From assembly GCA_040382235.1 (NCBI GenBank), contig JBEIFV010000008.1, forward strand, positions 20,120-84,119: a DNA stretch of 64,000 nt, in the 5' to 3' direction. A program made the position numbers and the translations under genes. The notes beneath the pieces were generated by a model. The model was not told where the DNA came from and did not search any database. It saw nothing but the letters and a program-made list of their open reading frames with translations. Position 1 is the first letter of the stretch, and the number at the start of each line of letters is the position of its first letter. Source of the stretch: JAEUOS01 sp040382235. GTDB lineage: Bacteria > Pseudomonadota > Gammaproteobacteria > Burkholderiales > JAEUOS01. Positions 1-7,532 of the stretch are shown here, piece by piece.

Positions 1-554
1 ACGAAGCGCTGCAACGAAACGGTCTCGCTTTCGACCTTGTCTTCATCATTCTTCCAACTGGCCACGACCTGGCGGTCTTCGGTGAGCGCTGTTCCGAGAT
101 CGTGAATCACATGCCGGTTTCCTTTATCCAGGTTTGGCAGGTCAACCACCACTTTCTTGTGAAACCCTTTCATCGGTACGTTTCGGTACGCAAGCATTTT
201 CTTGAGAACGCCCCGGAACGGGGCCGTGTGGGGCATGAATAACCCGGGGTCGATCTGGCTGGTGACATTGAGCAGGGTCAACAGCGCGTACGCCTCGTGT
301 TGATCTAGCCACATGCCGGGCAGGTCGAACTTGGTGCGGTACTGCCACGGATCGTCCTCGTCGCCGTCATAGACGTAGGCGTTGCGTTCCGGATCGTAGC
401 TGATAGGGGCGCGCAGCCGGTCACGCATCAGCGTGATATCACGCATCACAGTGGCGCGGCTGACCTCGAATTCATCCTGGATTTCGCGCGTGCTGACATA
501 GCCCCGATTCTTGATCAGGAAGTGGATGCGGGAGATTCGTTCAGCTTCGCTCAT
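1..554 (-). CDS. HTH/WYL-type transcriptional regulator (3' part beyond window)
   Basis: The reading frame starts at the ATG at 554 and runs off the left edge, giving 184 visible residues. Residues 1-50 look like a winged helix of the HTH_11/DeoR type (ending in a SRATVMRDI recognition helix), followed by a region typical of WYL-family regulators (LDQHEAYALLTLL). These proteins bind DNA through the N-terminus and sense a ligand, often a nucleic-acid or nucleotide signal, through the WYL part. It is the last gene of a leftward group with the SIMPL-like and HDAC-like genes and may regulate them. The WYL core itself lies outside the window, so the family call rests on the N-terminal half. Confidence 0.75.
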   Translation of the reverse strand, partial: MSEAERISRIHFLIKNRGYVSTREIQDEFEVSRATVMRDITLMRDRLRAPISYDPERNAYVYDGDEDDPWQYRTKFDLPGMWLDQHEAYALLTLLNVTSQIDPGLFMPHTAPFRGVLKKMLAYRNVPMKGFHKKVVVDLPNLDKGNRHVIHDLGTALTEDRQVVASWKNDEDKVESETVSLQRF

Positions 555-668
555 TTTCGACACTCCTTGGCTGACGGCGCGGTGGTGGCGCTCAGGCCAC
601 ATCGCATCGTCGCCTTGGCATCATGCCTGAAAGTTGATGGCACTCCGGACGTTCGGGGATGCACGGCT

Positions 669-1322
669 TCAGTTGGGTTGCTGTGCCTGCGGAGCCGCTC
701 GCAGGATGATCGACGCCACCAGGCGGATCCGCTCAGCGGCCGGATGGGAAGCTTCGTCCTGGTCAACGTCGTCCATCTCCTCGCGATAGGCGCCCTTGGC
801 ATTGCGGTATTCCGGCTGCAGGGAGCTGACGCCGAATTCGATATCGCCCAGTTGCCAGTTGAGGCCGCTGGCTTCGGAAAAGTCCTTCGCCTGGGCGAGC
901 GCGTCCTTCACGATGGAAAGTCGCAGGTCTTGTACCGCCCCTGCCACCTTTACCGCCGGCAGCTGATGGTTTGCCTTAGGCTCGGTGAGGGAAAGACCTT
1001 CGCTGCTGGCCATGCGGGCGCGCTCGGCAAGGTTGTAGTTCTCGCCCAGGGGGGCGCGGGCGGTTGCTTCCACCGTGACGCGCTCGAAGCCGCTGGAGTC
1101 GCCCTGCCGGCGCGGGGCCGTCAGGACCCAGTCGACCGGAATGAAGTTCGTCAGCGTCTCGCGGACGCGTCGCTGCAGGGCGGTATGGTTGCGGTCGGCG
1201 CTGCTGACCAAAGCGTTGACGGTGATGGCGATGCGCACGGAATCGCGCGGCACGTTCTTGTGGGCGGTGGTGCGATAGCGCAGGGTCTGGGTATCGTGGA
1301 ACTGGATGGTGGAATCGGACAT
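669..1322 (-). CDS. SIMPL-like (DUF541-like) hypothetical protein
   Basis: A 217-residue protein with no signal peptide or membrane segment. The pattern of an N-terminal beta-rich half and a late helix (IVKDALAQAKDFSEASG, about residues 140-156) followed by a strand recalls SIMPL/DUF541 proteins, where a similar helix precedes the last strand. That family has no settled enzymatic role, and its members usually carry a signal peptide, which this one lacks. The start is supported by a GGAG-type ribosome site upstream of MSDSTIQ. It lies 74 bases after the HDAC-like gene on the same strand, so the two are probably co-transcribed. The family assignment is by eye and tentative; the gene itself is solid from its codon pattern. 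Confidence 0.6.
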   Translation of the reverse strand: MSDSTIQFHDTQTLRYRTTAHKNVPRDSVRIAITVNALVSSADRNHTALQRRVRETLTNFIPVDWVLTAPRRQGDSSGFERVTVEATARAPLGENYNLAERARMASSEGLSLTEPKANHQLPAVKVAGAVQDLRLSIVKDALAQAKDFSEASGLNWQLGDIEFGVSSLQPEYRNAKGAYREEMDDVDQDEASHPAAERIRLVASIILRAAPQAQQPN

Positions 1323-1396
1323 TTCATTTTCTCCAAGGGTGTGAATTCAAAAGAGCAGGAAGGGCGAGGCGCGCAGCGCACGCCTCGCGGAAGGAG

Positions 1397-2287
1397 TTAG
1401 GCCGCTGCGCCGTCGAGCTGGCCCGCGTCAGAGTCGGCATCGTCGCGCGGGTCGAAATAAGCCTCGACGCAGGCGCGCATGGTGTTGGCGTGGATCTCGA
1501 TCACCTTGGCAAGCGGTTCCTGATAGCCGCCGGCCAGGTTCCACACCAGTGGAATGCCAAGGCGCGCCGCAGTGCGGAACACGATGCGATCGCGCTCCAG
1601 AAGCTGCTCGGTGGTGAGATAGCCGCCCAGCGGGTCTTCGATGTGCGGATCGGCGCCGGCCTGGTACATCAGCAGATCGCAGCCGGCAAACGCTTCCACC
1701 AGGCCAGGTAGTTGCTCCAGGAAGGAGCGCGCCTCGCTTCTGTAGCCGTGGCCGGCTGTGATGTGGCGTACGCTGGATGCGAGGCACAGGTGATCGATGA
1801 TGTCGTCGGTGCCGTCGCCGTAGTGCTCATCGCAATCCAGGATGCCGACGCGCTCGACCTGGCTTTCGCCCAGCAGGACAGCGGTGGCGACCATCAGGCC
1901 ATTGAAGGTGCAAAAGCCGTGACAGCTTGCGTAGCTGGCATGGTGAAAGCCCGAGGTGGGCGACACCGCGACCTGACCGTTGGCCAGCGCCTCGCGTGAT
2001 GCCGACAGGAAGGAGCCGGAGGTCCAGGGAAACGAGGCGGCCACATCGGCGCGGCGGTTGCCGAAGCCGTCCCGCTTGCTGAGATCGAGCACGGCGTCGA
2101 CGTGGTCGCGGTCGTGGGCCAGCGCCAATTGCTCGCGGGTGACAGGTGTGGGACTAACGATGCGGATGGGCATGCGGCTGGCCTGCCAATCGGCTACGAC
2201 CAGGGCCGGCTTGGCCGGGCTGTTCGAATACGACTCTGGTCGTGCGACCTGGTTGGGGTGATAGAAAACGGGGATCTGATTGAACAT
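1397..2287 (-). CDS. Histone deacetylase superfamily protein
   Basis: 296 residues, a little shorter than typical bacterial acetoin-utilisation/HDAC-like amidohydrolases. Family landmarks are visible: the tandem His pair (HH at about 115-116), GFCTFNG (124-130), the metal loop DCDEHYGDG (151-159) and a distal QAGADPHIEDPLGG (209-222) with the second metal-binding Asp. Such enzymes use Zn to remove acyl groups from lysine, polyamines or small amides; the substrate here is unknown. An AAGGA ribosome site precedes the ATG. It sits in a leftward group with unknown genes, a SIMPL-like protein and a WYL regulator, an arrangement I do not recognise as a named pathway. Confidence 0.88.
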   Translation of the reverse strand: MFNQIPVFYHPNQVARPESYSNSPAKPALVVADWQASRMPIRIVSPTPVTREQLALAHDRDHVDAVLDLSKRDGFGNRRADVAASFPWTSGSFLSASREALANGQVAVSPTSGFHHASYASCHGFCTFNGLMVATAVLLGESQVERVGILDCDEHYGDGTDDIIDHLCLASSVRHITAGHGYRSEARSFLEQLPGLVEAFAGCDLLMYQAGADPHIEDPLGGYLTTEQLLERDRIVFRTAARLGIPLVWNLAGGYQEPLAKVIEIHANTMRACVEAYFDPRDDADSDAGQLDGAAA

Positions 2288-2403
2288 GGAAGGGTCCTTT
2301 TCGAAGAGATGAACGAGCCGGGAATGCGGAAATTCGCATTGCGCCGATCAGTGAGAACAGTATGAAGAGGGGGGTGTGTCACCGAATGACACTTGCCCGA
2401 GAT

Positions 2404-3336
2404 TCACGCTTCGCGGCCCAAAGTTTTCTGCATCACCGGGCCGGTGCCTGCTGCCAGCTTGCCGCGCAGGGCCTGCCTCTCATATGGGCTTGACCATCCG
2501 AGGTAGTCTTCAACGATCGACGAACGCATGGCGCGAAGATTGCTGCCGAACCAGCCGGTACTGTGGTAGCAGCATGAGAACTGCCGTTGCAGCCACGATC
2601 GACGCTTGCTGACCGGCCAGCCATTCCAAGCGAACGGAAACATCTCTAGGTACGGAGCCATTGGCGTCGCCGGCTCGTCCACCGTCAACTTGCGAAATAA
2701 CTGGAGCAATTCGGACGGCTCGTCGGCATCTGCTTGCCGAACATCGATGCGTTCAAGCGAGTACATCCAACTCGCGGCGGTGTAGGTGTCGAGGGCCAGA
2801 AGTTGCCCGATCAATTCTTCGAGAGAAAAGCCTGAGCACAAGACCAGGCAATCGCCGTAAGACATGTTTTCATACCTGTCCGGCCGGTACTCCGACGACG
2901 TGACGAATCCGCGAAATGTCTTGTAGAGAGCGGCGACCACTTCCCTGCGATCGGCCGAGATTCGATGATTGAACGGCGGGTGCTTTTGGCGCCCAGTCCA
3001 TTCCATCTCAAGCAGACCATGCCGCCAGGTAAATTGGCCCGAGGGTCCCTCGCAATCCCACGTGAATGCGCAGACTTGACATCCCACCGCTATGGCTTCG
3101 AGCCAGGCGATGTAATTCTCAAATGGGCATTCGGTGCCGCTCAGTGTCACGCTGGTGGTGACAAGGTGCGGGGGGCTCTTGTCTTCTCGACCCCAGCGAG
3201 GAGAGTCTGGGTCGGGTAACCATTGTCGATCGCTCGACCAGCCTAGTTTCAACACGAGCCAGTCGCCCTGGGGTTCGTGCCGGAAGCGTGCCCGCAGGCC
3301 GCTGCTGACATGCTTGAAAAACGGTTGATGTTGCAT
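2404..3336 (-). CDS. Hypothetical protein (310 aa)
   Basis: I do not recognise this family. The start was set at the ATG at 3336 (MQHQPFFKHV) because a strong AAAGGA site lies just upstream; the frame stays open for 14 more codons but without such a site. The protein is soluble by appearance, rich in Trp and aromatic residues, with scattered Cys (CQVCAF, CLVLC, SCCYH) that do not form an obvious zinc motif. No signal peptide or transmembrane segment is seen. It lies 116 bases upstream of the HDAC-like gene in the same orientation. Confidence 0.6.
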   Translation of the reverse strand: MQHQPFFKHVSSGLRARFRHEPQGDWLVLKLGWSSDRQWLPDPDSPRWGREDKSPPHLVTTSVTLSGTECPFENYIAWLEAIAVGCQVCAFTWDCEGPSGQFTWRHGLLEMEWTGRQKHPPFNHRISADRREVVAALYKTFRGFVTSSEYRPDRYENMSYGDCLVLCSGFSLEELIGQLLALDTYTAASWMYSLERIDVRQADADEPSELLQLFRKLTVDEPATPMAPYLEMFPFAWNGWPVSKRRSWLQRQFSCCYHSTGWFGSNLRAMRSSIVEDYLGWSSPYERQALRGKLAAGTGPVMQKTLGREA

Positions 3337-3482
3337 TGAAAGTCCTTTCGGTAAGTGAAGTTCGGGCACTCGCCTCAAGCGACCGCCTCGTGCGCCCGGC
3401 TCCGGAGGAGCGGGTCTTTATTTGGTTGGGTTCGGCGCGTTCGCCGCGGCGGTCTAGGCCGCCATCGGCGAACGGTTGCCGG

Positions 3483-3839
3483 TTATTGGGCGGCGGGGGT
3501 TTCGTTGGATTCCCCGTCGCCAGTGAGCTGCCTGGCCAAGAGCTGAAAATACGCAGCAAGACACTTCCGCTCATCTGCATCGACTTCGATCCAGAAGTAG
3601 TTCTGCGGACGCGGCTGGCGGCGCTTTTCGTCCCACGCCAGTCTTGACGGCGGATCGGCGTACACCACCTTGCAGCGGTGCAGCTGTCCCGCCTCGTTAA
3701 GGACGGTGAAGCCGTCCTGGAAATTGCGTGCTGGGTATATGCCTCTGACGATGCGTAGTGCCAGCTCGCGCGCCGCGCGGTGGGAACGCGGCGCCTCCAA
3801 GTGGCCGATGTCGGCCACCACAGGGTCTCTGTGTTTCAT
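3483..3839 (-). CDS. Hypothetical protein (118 aa), first gene of the leftward group
   Basis: A small soluble protein preceded by a clear GGGAGA ribosome site seven bases before the ATG. The C-terminal third (NYFWIEVDADERKCLAAYFQLLARQL) suggests a mixed beta/alpha fold. I know of no function. It is the first gene downstream of the promoter near 4240 and is separated from it by a leader of roughly 380 bases; 146 bases lie between it and the next gene of the group. Confidence 0.55.
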   Translation of the reverse strand: MKHRDPVVADIGHLEAPRSHRAARELALRIVRGIYPARNFQDGFTVLNEAGQLHRCKVVYADPPSRLAWDEKRRQPRPQNYFWIEVDADERKCLAAYFQLLARQLTGDGESNETPAAQ

Positions 3840-4223
3840 GTTTTCTCCCGAATTGTTTAAGAACGCGATGCGCCGGTCGCAGGCGTGACAACGCCTGCCC
3901 CGGCCGCGGGCGAACCCGCGGCGGGTGACCGATCGAAGCGCGACGTGCCTTAGGTCAAGGCGAGGCCTGGACGACCGGCGACACGCGGCTTCGAGCGATC
4001 CAACTTCCCGACGGTGTGCACGACTTGTCCATCACGAGAGAAAACCCCAATGCAGAAAACACAAAGCCCTCCAGTAAATACGTTACGGGAGGGCCAACTT
4101 CCCGTTTTGTTGCCGCCTTAATTACTCTGGCGACCACATCGTTTGACCACCTTGCCCAGGAAAAGTTGGCAGGTTGGCGGGGCTGATTTACGAACTTGAG
4201 CCCATCTCTTGATGCAAGTCCCC
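3840..4223 (-). other. Long untranslated leader before the 118-aa gene
   Basis: About 380 bases between the predicted transcription start (about 4217) and the first convincing start codon. A GTG-started 60-codon frame (3955-4137) lies here but has poor coding character. A weak inverted repeat (ACGGGA/TCCCGT, around 4085-4105) is present. No known riboswitch or RNA gene is recognisable, but the length is unusual for an ordinary 5' leader. Confidence 0.35.
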
Positions 4224-4252
4224 ATCATACAGAATAAATCGTCTAAAGTCAA
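4224..4252 (-). promoter_or_regulatory. Strong sigma70-type promoter, reading leftward
   Basis: On the minus strand TTGACT (4247-4252) and TATGAT (4224-4229) are separated by exactly 17 bases, each matching five of six consensus positions. The surroundings are A+T-rich compared with the neighbouring DNA. It points toward the 118-aa, 310-aa, HDAC-like, SIMPL-like and WYL genes. Confidence 0.7.
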
Positions 4253-4344
4253 ATAAAAACGCCAGGAAATAACGCTCGGATTCGTCGAGAAACAATCAAG
4301 TGTGGATCGTAGCCGGGCGGGTGTGGCACAGAGTGCGTCACCCC

Positions 4345-4377
4345 GCCGGCAGGCTAAGAAAAAACTCGCCTGCCGGC
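4345..4377. repeat. Perfect 10-bp inverted repeat with 13-base loop
   Basis: GCCGGCAGGC (4345-4354) and its exact complement GCCTGCCGGC (4368-4377) flank a 13-base spacer with a run of six A on the plus strand. The T-run lies in the loop and not after the stem, so it is not a standard intrinsic terminator in either direction. It sits between the degraded ARPP-1 gene and the leftward promoter; a protein-binding site or a structural RNA element is possible. Confidence 0.6.
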
Positions 4378-4524
4378 CCGCTTGCGGGTGGCGAAAGCGG
4401 CTTGCGCGGTCAGCGCGCTCCGCCACTCCCGAACCGCCGCGCCTGCACCTTGCGCGCACGCCACGACGCGGATTCTTCCTCCAGGCCCTCGGTCCTGAAG
4501 CCGGCAAGGTGCCGCACACGGCCG

Positions 4525-4816
4525 TCAGCGGCGAGGGCGCCAGCCACCACGTCCGTACCCTGTAGCCTCATGTCCTCGCCGTCGCCCAACGCGGCGAAGG
4601 TTGGCGCGCGAGAAGAGGCTGCTGGCGGAAGACGAGAACCTGTGTGCGCCGCTGTAGCCCCAGCGGCCCTGCTCGCAGCAAGAGACGGGAATGGTCAGCT
4701 TCTTGCCGGCCGGCACCAGGATGCTGATGTTGAGAATGCGGTTCTGTCGCGCGCCGCCGAGTTGCTCGCCGTCGACCAGCAGTACACGCGTGTTCCTGGG
4801 TGATCACGGTCGCCAT
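4525..4816 (-). pseudogene. Degraded ARPP-1 (DUF6569-type) gene
   Basis: Immediately after the Sir2 stop codon a frame begins MATVITQE, then the ARPP-1 core continues in another frame: VLLVDGEQLGGARQNRIL, LVPAGKKLTIPVSC and CEQGRWGYS, which are hallmark strings of ARPP-1 domains. The C-terminal part ends in Arg-rich nonsense at 4525. Complete ARPP-1 proteins are several times longer, so both ends are lost and at least one frameshift separates the N-terminal piece from the core. ARPP-1 proteins are associated in genomes with ADP-ribose and NAD enzymes, which fits a former operon with the Sir2 gene upstream. Confidence 0.7.
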
Positions 4817-4819
4817 CGG

Positions 4820-5662
4820 TCAAGCTTGTCCGAAGAAACCGTCGGATTCCAGCGCCACGTGCATCTGCCGGAGCGCTTCCAGCGCCCCCAGCGCCAGCCC
4901 GATTCCCTTGGTCTTGCCCAGCTGCGGTGCGCGCGGGTTGATGCGGATGACGGGCCGCTTCGTGCCTTCGCAAAATGCGCGGACCGAGGGCACGTCGGTG
5001 CCGGCGCCCAGTTCGATGACCGCCGGCCGCCTGGACCGGCCGAGCCAGCGCTTGAGCGCTGCCTCCTGGGCGTTGGTGCGCGCATGGTTCCAGTCCCAAT
5101 CGCCGAACATCAGGATGTTCGGGCGCGCCAGGCCGCCGCAGTGCGGGCAATTCGGCAGTGCCGAGGTCAGGCGGCAGCGTTCGGCATCCACCTCGGGTGT
5201 GAAGCCGCTTGCCGGCCAGATGTCTTCGCTGCAGCTATCCAGGCATTGCAGGTGGTGGATCGACCCGTGGCATTCACACACCGCATCTGCCGCGAAGCCC
5301 GCTTTCTGGAACTGGCCATCGACATTGCTGGTGAAAACGAAGGCGCCGTGCTCCAGAGCTGCCCCGATTTCCTGCAGCAGCCGAAAACCCTCGTGCGGGA
5401 CCGTGTTGCGGTACAGGTCCAGGCGGTGGCCGTAGAAGCCCCAGGCGAGCCGCGGGTCCGATTCAAACGTGCGGGGACTGGCTGCGTCGTAGAACGAAAT
5501 GCCGGCCTTGCCCAGCGCCGGGTAGGCGCGCCAGAAGCCGTTGTCCCCACGGAAATCCGGCAGGCCGGAATCGACTCCGATTCCGGCGCCCGCGCCAATC
5601 AGGAGTCCATCGGATTCCCGGATCAGGCGCGCGGCGAGTTTGATCAGTTCGGCTCTTTCCAT
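4820..5662 (-). CDS. Sir2-family NAD-dependent protein deacylase
   Basis: 280 residues with the full Sir2 core: NAD-binding GAGAGIGVDSGLPDFRG (23-39), TSNVDG (111-116), the catalytic His in CHGS (His132), and four zinc cysteines in two pairs (C140/C144 and C172/C175). The family removes acyl groups from lysine using NAD and releases O-acyl-ADP-ribose. It lacks the extra domains of defence Sir2 fusions, so a stand-alone deacylase is most likely. The TSNVDGQF string differs from the TQNIDGLH of classical sirtuins, as in several bacterial sub-families. A degraded ARPP-1 gene follows directly on the same strand. Confidence 0.9.
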   Translation of the reverse strand: MERAELIKLAARLIRESDGLLIGAGAGIGVDSGLPDFRGDNGFWRAYPALGKAGISFYDAASPRTFESDPRLAWGFYGHRLDLYRNTVPHEGFRLLQEIGAALEHGAFVFTSNVDGQFQKAGFAADAVCECHGSIHHLQCLDSCSEDIWPASGFTPEVDAERCRLTSALPNCPHCGGLARPNILMFGDWDWNHARTNAQEAALKRWLGRSRRPAVIELGAGTDVPSVRAFCEGTKRPVIRINPRAPQLGKTKGIGLALGALEALRQMHVALESDGFFGQA

Positions 5663-5745
5663 GCGCCAATTATGCAGGGACGGTGGCGCAGAATATGAGC
5701 CAGTTGCTGACTATGCTTGTGGAATCTTCATTGCCGGAGTGGATC

Positions 5746-6384
5746 ATGCCCGACCCGAAAGAACCTCAGCCGCCAAAGCCCGCCGGAGAGCCAACTGCTG
5801 ACGACTTGTTGTCTGAAATGGACGACGCATCCCTCCATGGCGATTGGCAAGCCGAACGTGAGCGCTTCCGGCAACGATTGACGTTTCGCCTGGGCGACCT
5901 ACCCGTCGTCGACCACGGCATCACGGTGGGGCACCCCGTGAGCCGGGACCAACGATTCGGCATCCGCTTCGACCGCGGCCATGCGGCCTGGCTGGACGAC
6001 CTGTTTCAGTACCGCACCTACTCCGGGGTGTTGCTCGGCGTGCCGGACGATCCGGAGCGGCAGTTCGAAAGCGCCATGGACCGGGTGAAAATTCTGTTTT
6101 CCTTCTACGAGGCGACGCCTTGCCTCCTGCCCCCAACTTTGCACAAGGGGCGGCGGCGCGTGCGCGCATCCGAAAATGCCGTTGAGCGGCTGGAAGACTG
6201 GTCCTTGCTCCCTTTTGTGACGTCGATTGCGCTTTTGACCACGATCGAGCCCGAGGGTCCCGATACCTTGTCGTCAGTGGCAGTGATCTGGTACCAGGAC
6301 AAGTTCGGGATGCCTGACGAGGCCGTGCTTGCGCAGATGCGCGCCATCGACTGGCGCCGACATGCACAGCCTTGGGATTGGTAA
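5746..6384 (+). CDS. Hypothetical protein (212 aa)
   Basis: The family is unknown to me. The ATG at 5746 (MPDPKEP) is preferred because GGAG lies seven bases upstream and because it leaves space for a promoter of the divergent Sir2 gene; the frame is open from a GTG at 5683, which has its own AGGGA site and would add 21 residues. The N-terminus is Pro- and acid-rich and probably disordered; residues from about 40 look like a folded alpha/beta domain with a buried hydrophobic stretch (LLPFVTSIALLTTI). No signal peptide or catalytic motif is recognisable. Confidence 0.55.
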   Translation: MPDPKEPQPPKPAGEPTADDLLSEMDDASLHGDWQAERERFRQRLTFRLGDLPVVDHGITVGHPVSRDQRFGIRFDRGHAAWLDDLFQYRTYSGVLLGVPDDPERQFESAMDRVKILFSFYEATPCLLPPTLHKGRRRVRASENAVERLEDWSLLPFVTSIALLTTIEPEGPDTLSSVAVIWYQDKFGMPDEAVLAQMRAIDWRRHAQPWDW

Positions 6385-6555
6385 GTGCAACGGATAGACG
6401 CGGCAGATTGCCTTTCTTGAGTACCGCGGCACTCGCCGCGCGTCAATCTCCCTGCTTTACCGCGGCCTTGGCCGATTCCGCCTGGTACCGTTTGCAACAT
6501 GGACCCATTGCGCTCCGAATAGACGCCCATTAACCGCTACAATAAGTGCCCCTAC

Positions 6556-6632
6556 GCGCCCGTAGCTCAGATGGATAGAGTACTGCCCTCCGAAGGCAGG
6601 GGTCACACGTTCGAATCGTGTCGGGCGCGCCA
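6556..6632 (+). tRNA. tRNA-Arg (anticodon CCG)
   Basis: A 77-base cloverleaf with a perfect acceptor stem GCGCCCG/CGGGCGC, a D arm, anticodon stem CTGCC/GGCAG around the loop CTCCGAA (anticodon CCG), a T arm with GTTCGAATC, and an encoded CCA 3' end. It reads the rare-in-E. coli but common-here codon CGG. A TACAAT -10 hexamer lies 12 bases upstream (6538-6543). The 3' end of a tRNA gene is a frequent integration site; a toxin-antitoxin pair follows 180 bases downstream. Confidence 0.97.
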
Positions 6633-6774
6633 CTGGCTGATAGGCGTTCGCACCAAGCGGGCGACAACGACAGGACGTCAGGGCCAGGCTAGCGAAACCT
6701 TATCGCATACCGCCAAACGGCGCTGTTGGATTTTTCGACGATCGTCCCCAATCCTCGCGGAGTTTCGTTCTTGA

Positions 6775-6803
6775 TTGCAGACTATACGCTTGCCGCGTAT
6801 AGT
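6775..6803 (+). promoter_or_regulatory. higBA promoter with overlapping palindromic operator
   Basis: A perfect 9-bp inverted repeat ACTATACGC / GCGTATAGT with a 5-base centre (6781-6803) fills the spacer and -10 region of a promoter made of TTGCAG (6775-6780), a 17-base spacer and TATAGT (6798-6803). The HTH antitoxin would be expected to bind here and block RNA polymerase. The predicted start (about 6810) falls at the toxin ATG (6811), implying a leaderless or nearly leaderless message. Confidence 0.7.
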
Positions 6804-6810
6804 TCAAGGT

Positions 6811-7131
6811 ATGGTATTTGTCGAACTGACTCCATTCGTCGCCTTTCGTACCGAGCAGTGGAATGATGAAGACCTGCGCGAGCCGCAGAATTTTCTGCTT
6901 GCGAGGCCTGATGCGGGTGACGTCATCCCGGGCAGCTTCGGTTTGCGCAAGCTGCGCTGGGCTGTAAGAGAGCGTGGAAAGCGCGGTGGCGCGAGGGTTA
7001 TCTACTACCGGCATGTGCCGATGGATCGCATCTATCTGATTTACGCATACGTGAAAAGCGCGCAAGCCGACCTGACACCCAAACAGATCAAGACTCTGGC
7101 ACAACTGATGAGGGAAATCGAACATGGATAA
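6811..7131 (+). CDS. higB: Type II toxin, RelE/HigB family
   Basis: A 106-residue protein starting MVFVELTPF, with the RelE/HigB pattern: an N-terminal strand, two helices, then a basic beta sheet (LRKLRWAVRERGKRGGARVIYYR, aa ~51-73) and the final strand (IYLIYAYVKS). HigB-type toxins cleave ribosome-bound mRNA. The upstream in-frame codons (from TTG 6775) were rejected as start because they overlap the palindromic promoter. The antitoxin gene overlaps the 3' end by 8 bases, and the toxin-first order is the usual arrangement for higBA. Confidence 0.88.
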   Translation: MVFVELTPFVAFRTEQWNDEDLREPQNFLLARPDAGDVIPGSFGLRKLRWAVRERGKRGGARVIYYRHVPMDRIYLIYAYVKSAQADLTPKQIKTLAQLMREIEHG

Positions 7132-7414
7132 GCAGCACTTCGACCAGTTGGTCAAAGGCGTGCGCGAGATGACGCGCCATATGGCGGGCAAGACCGTGCG
7201 CGGGACACGAGAGACCGAAATTTCCGCTCCGGACGTGCGCACGATTCGCGAGGCGGCCCAGATCAGCCAAAGCCAGTTCGCGAAACTGATCGGGGTAAAC
7301 CTGCGCACCCTGCAAAACTGGGAGCAGTGCCGCACGCGGCCCACCGGTCCCGCCAGGGCACTGCTCAAGATCGTTGCGTCAAACCCGAAGGCCATTGAAG
7401 CCCTGCACGAATAG
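7124..7414 (+). CDS. higA: Antitoxin, XRE-type HTH (HigA/MqsA-like)
   Basis: 96 residues. An N-terminal toxin-binding segment is followed by a helix-turn-helix (about residues 40-70) of the type REAAQISQSQFAKLIGVN with LRTLQNWEQ, then TRPTGPARALLKIV, a tail typical of HigA2/MqsA-like antitoxins. It should neutralise the toxin encoded just upstream and repress the operon through the palindrome at 6781-6803. Translational coupling to the toxin is suggested by the 8-base overlap. Confidence 0.9.
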   Translation: MDKQHFDQLVKGVREMTRHMAGKTVRGTRETEISAPDVRTIREAAQISQSQFAKLIGVNLRTLQNWEQCRTRPTGPARALLKIVASNPKAIEALHE

Positions 7415-7532
7415 CCTCGGGGTTCTAGACCGACCATGCTTCGGGCCAGCGCCTTCGCCATGGACGTGTGTGCTGCCAACCGATCCGAATCATCCCGGGC
7501 GACCACGCCTACCCATCTCCGCCAATCCTCTG

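Noticed and set aside
4084..4110. Inverted repeat ACGGGA/TCCCGT followed by TTTTG as an intrinsic terminator
   Set aside because: The stem is only six to seven pairs and the T-run is short, and no plus-strand gene ends there.
3955..4137. GTG-started 60-codon frame in the leader before the 118-aa gene
   Set aside because: Poor ribosome site and no coding character; treated as leader sequence.
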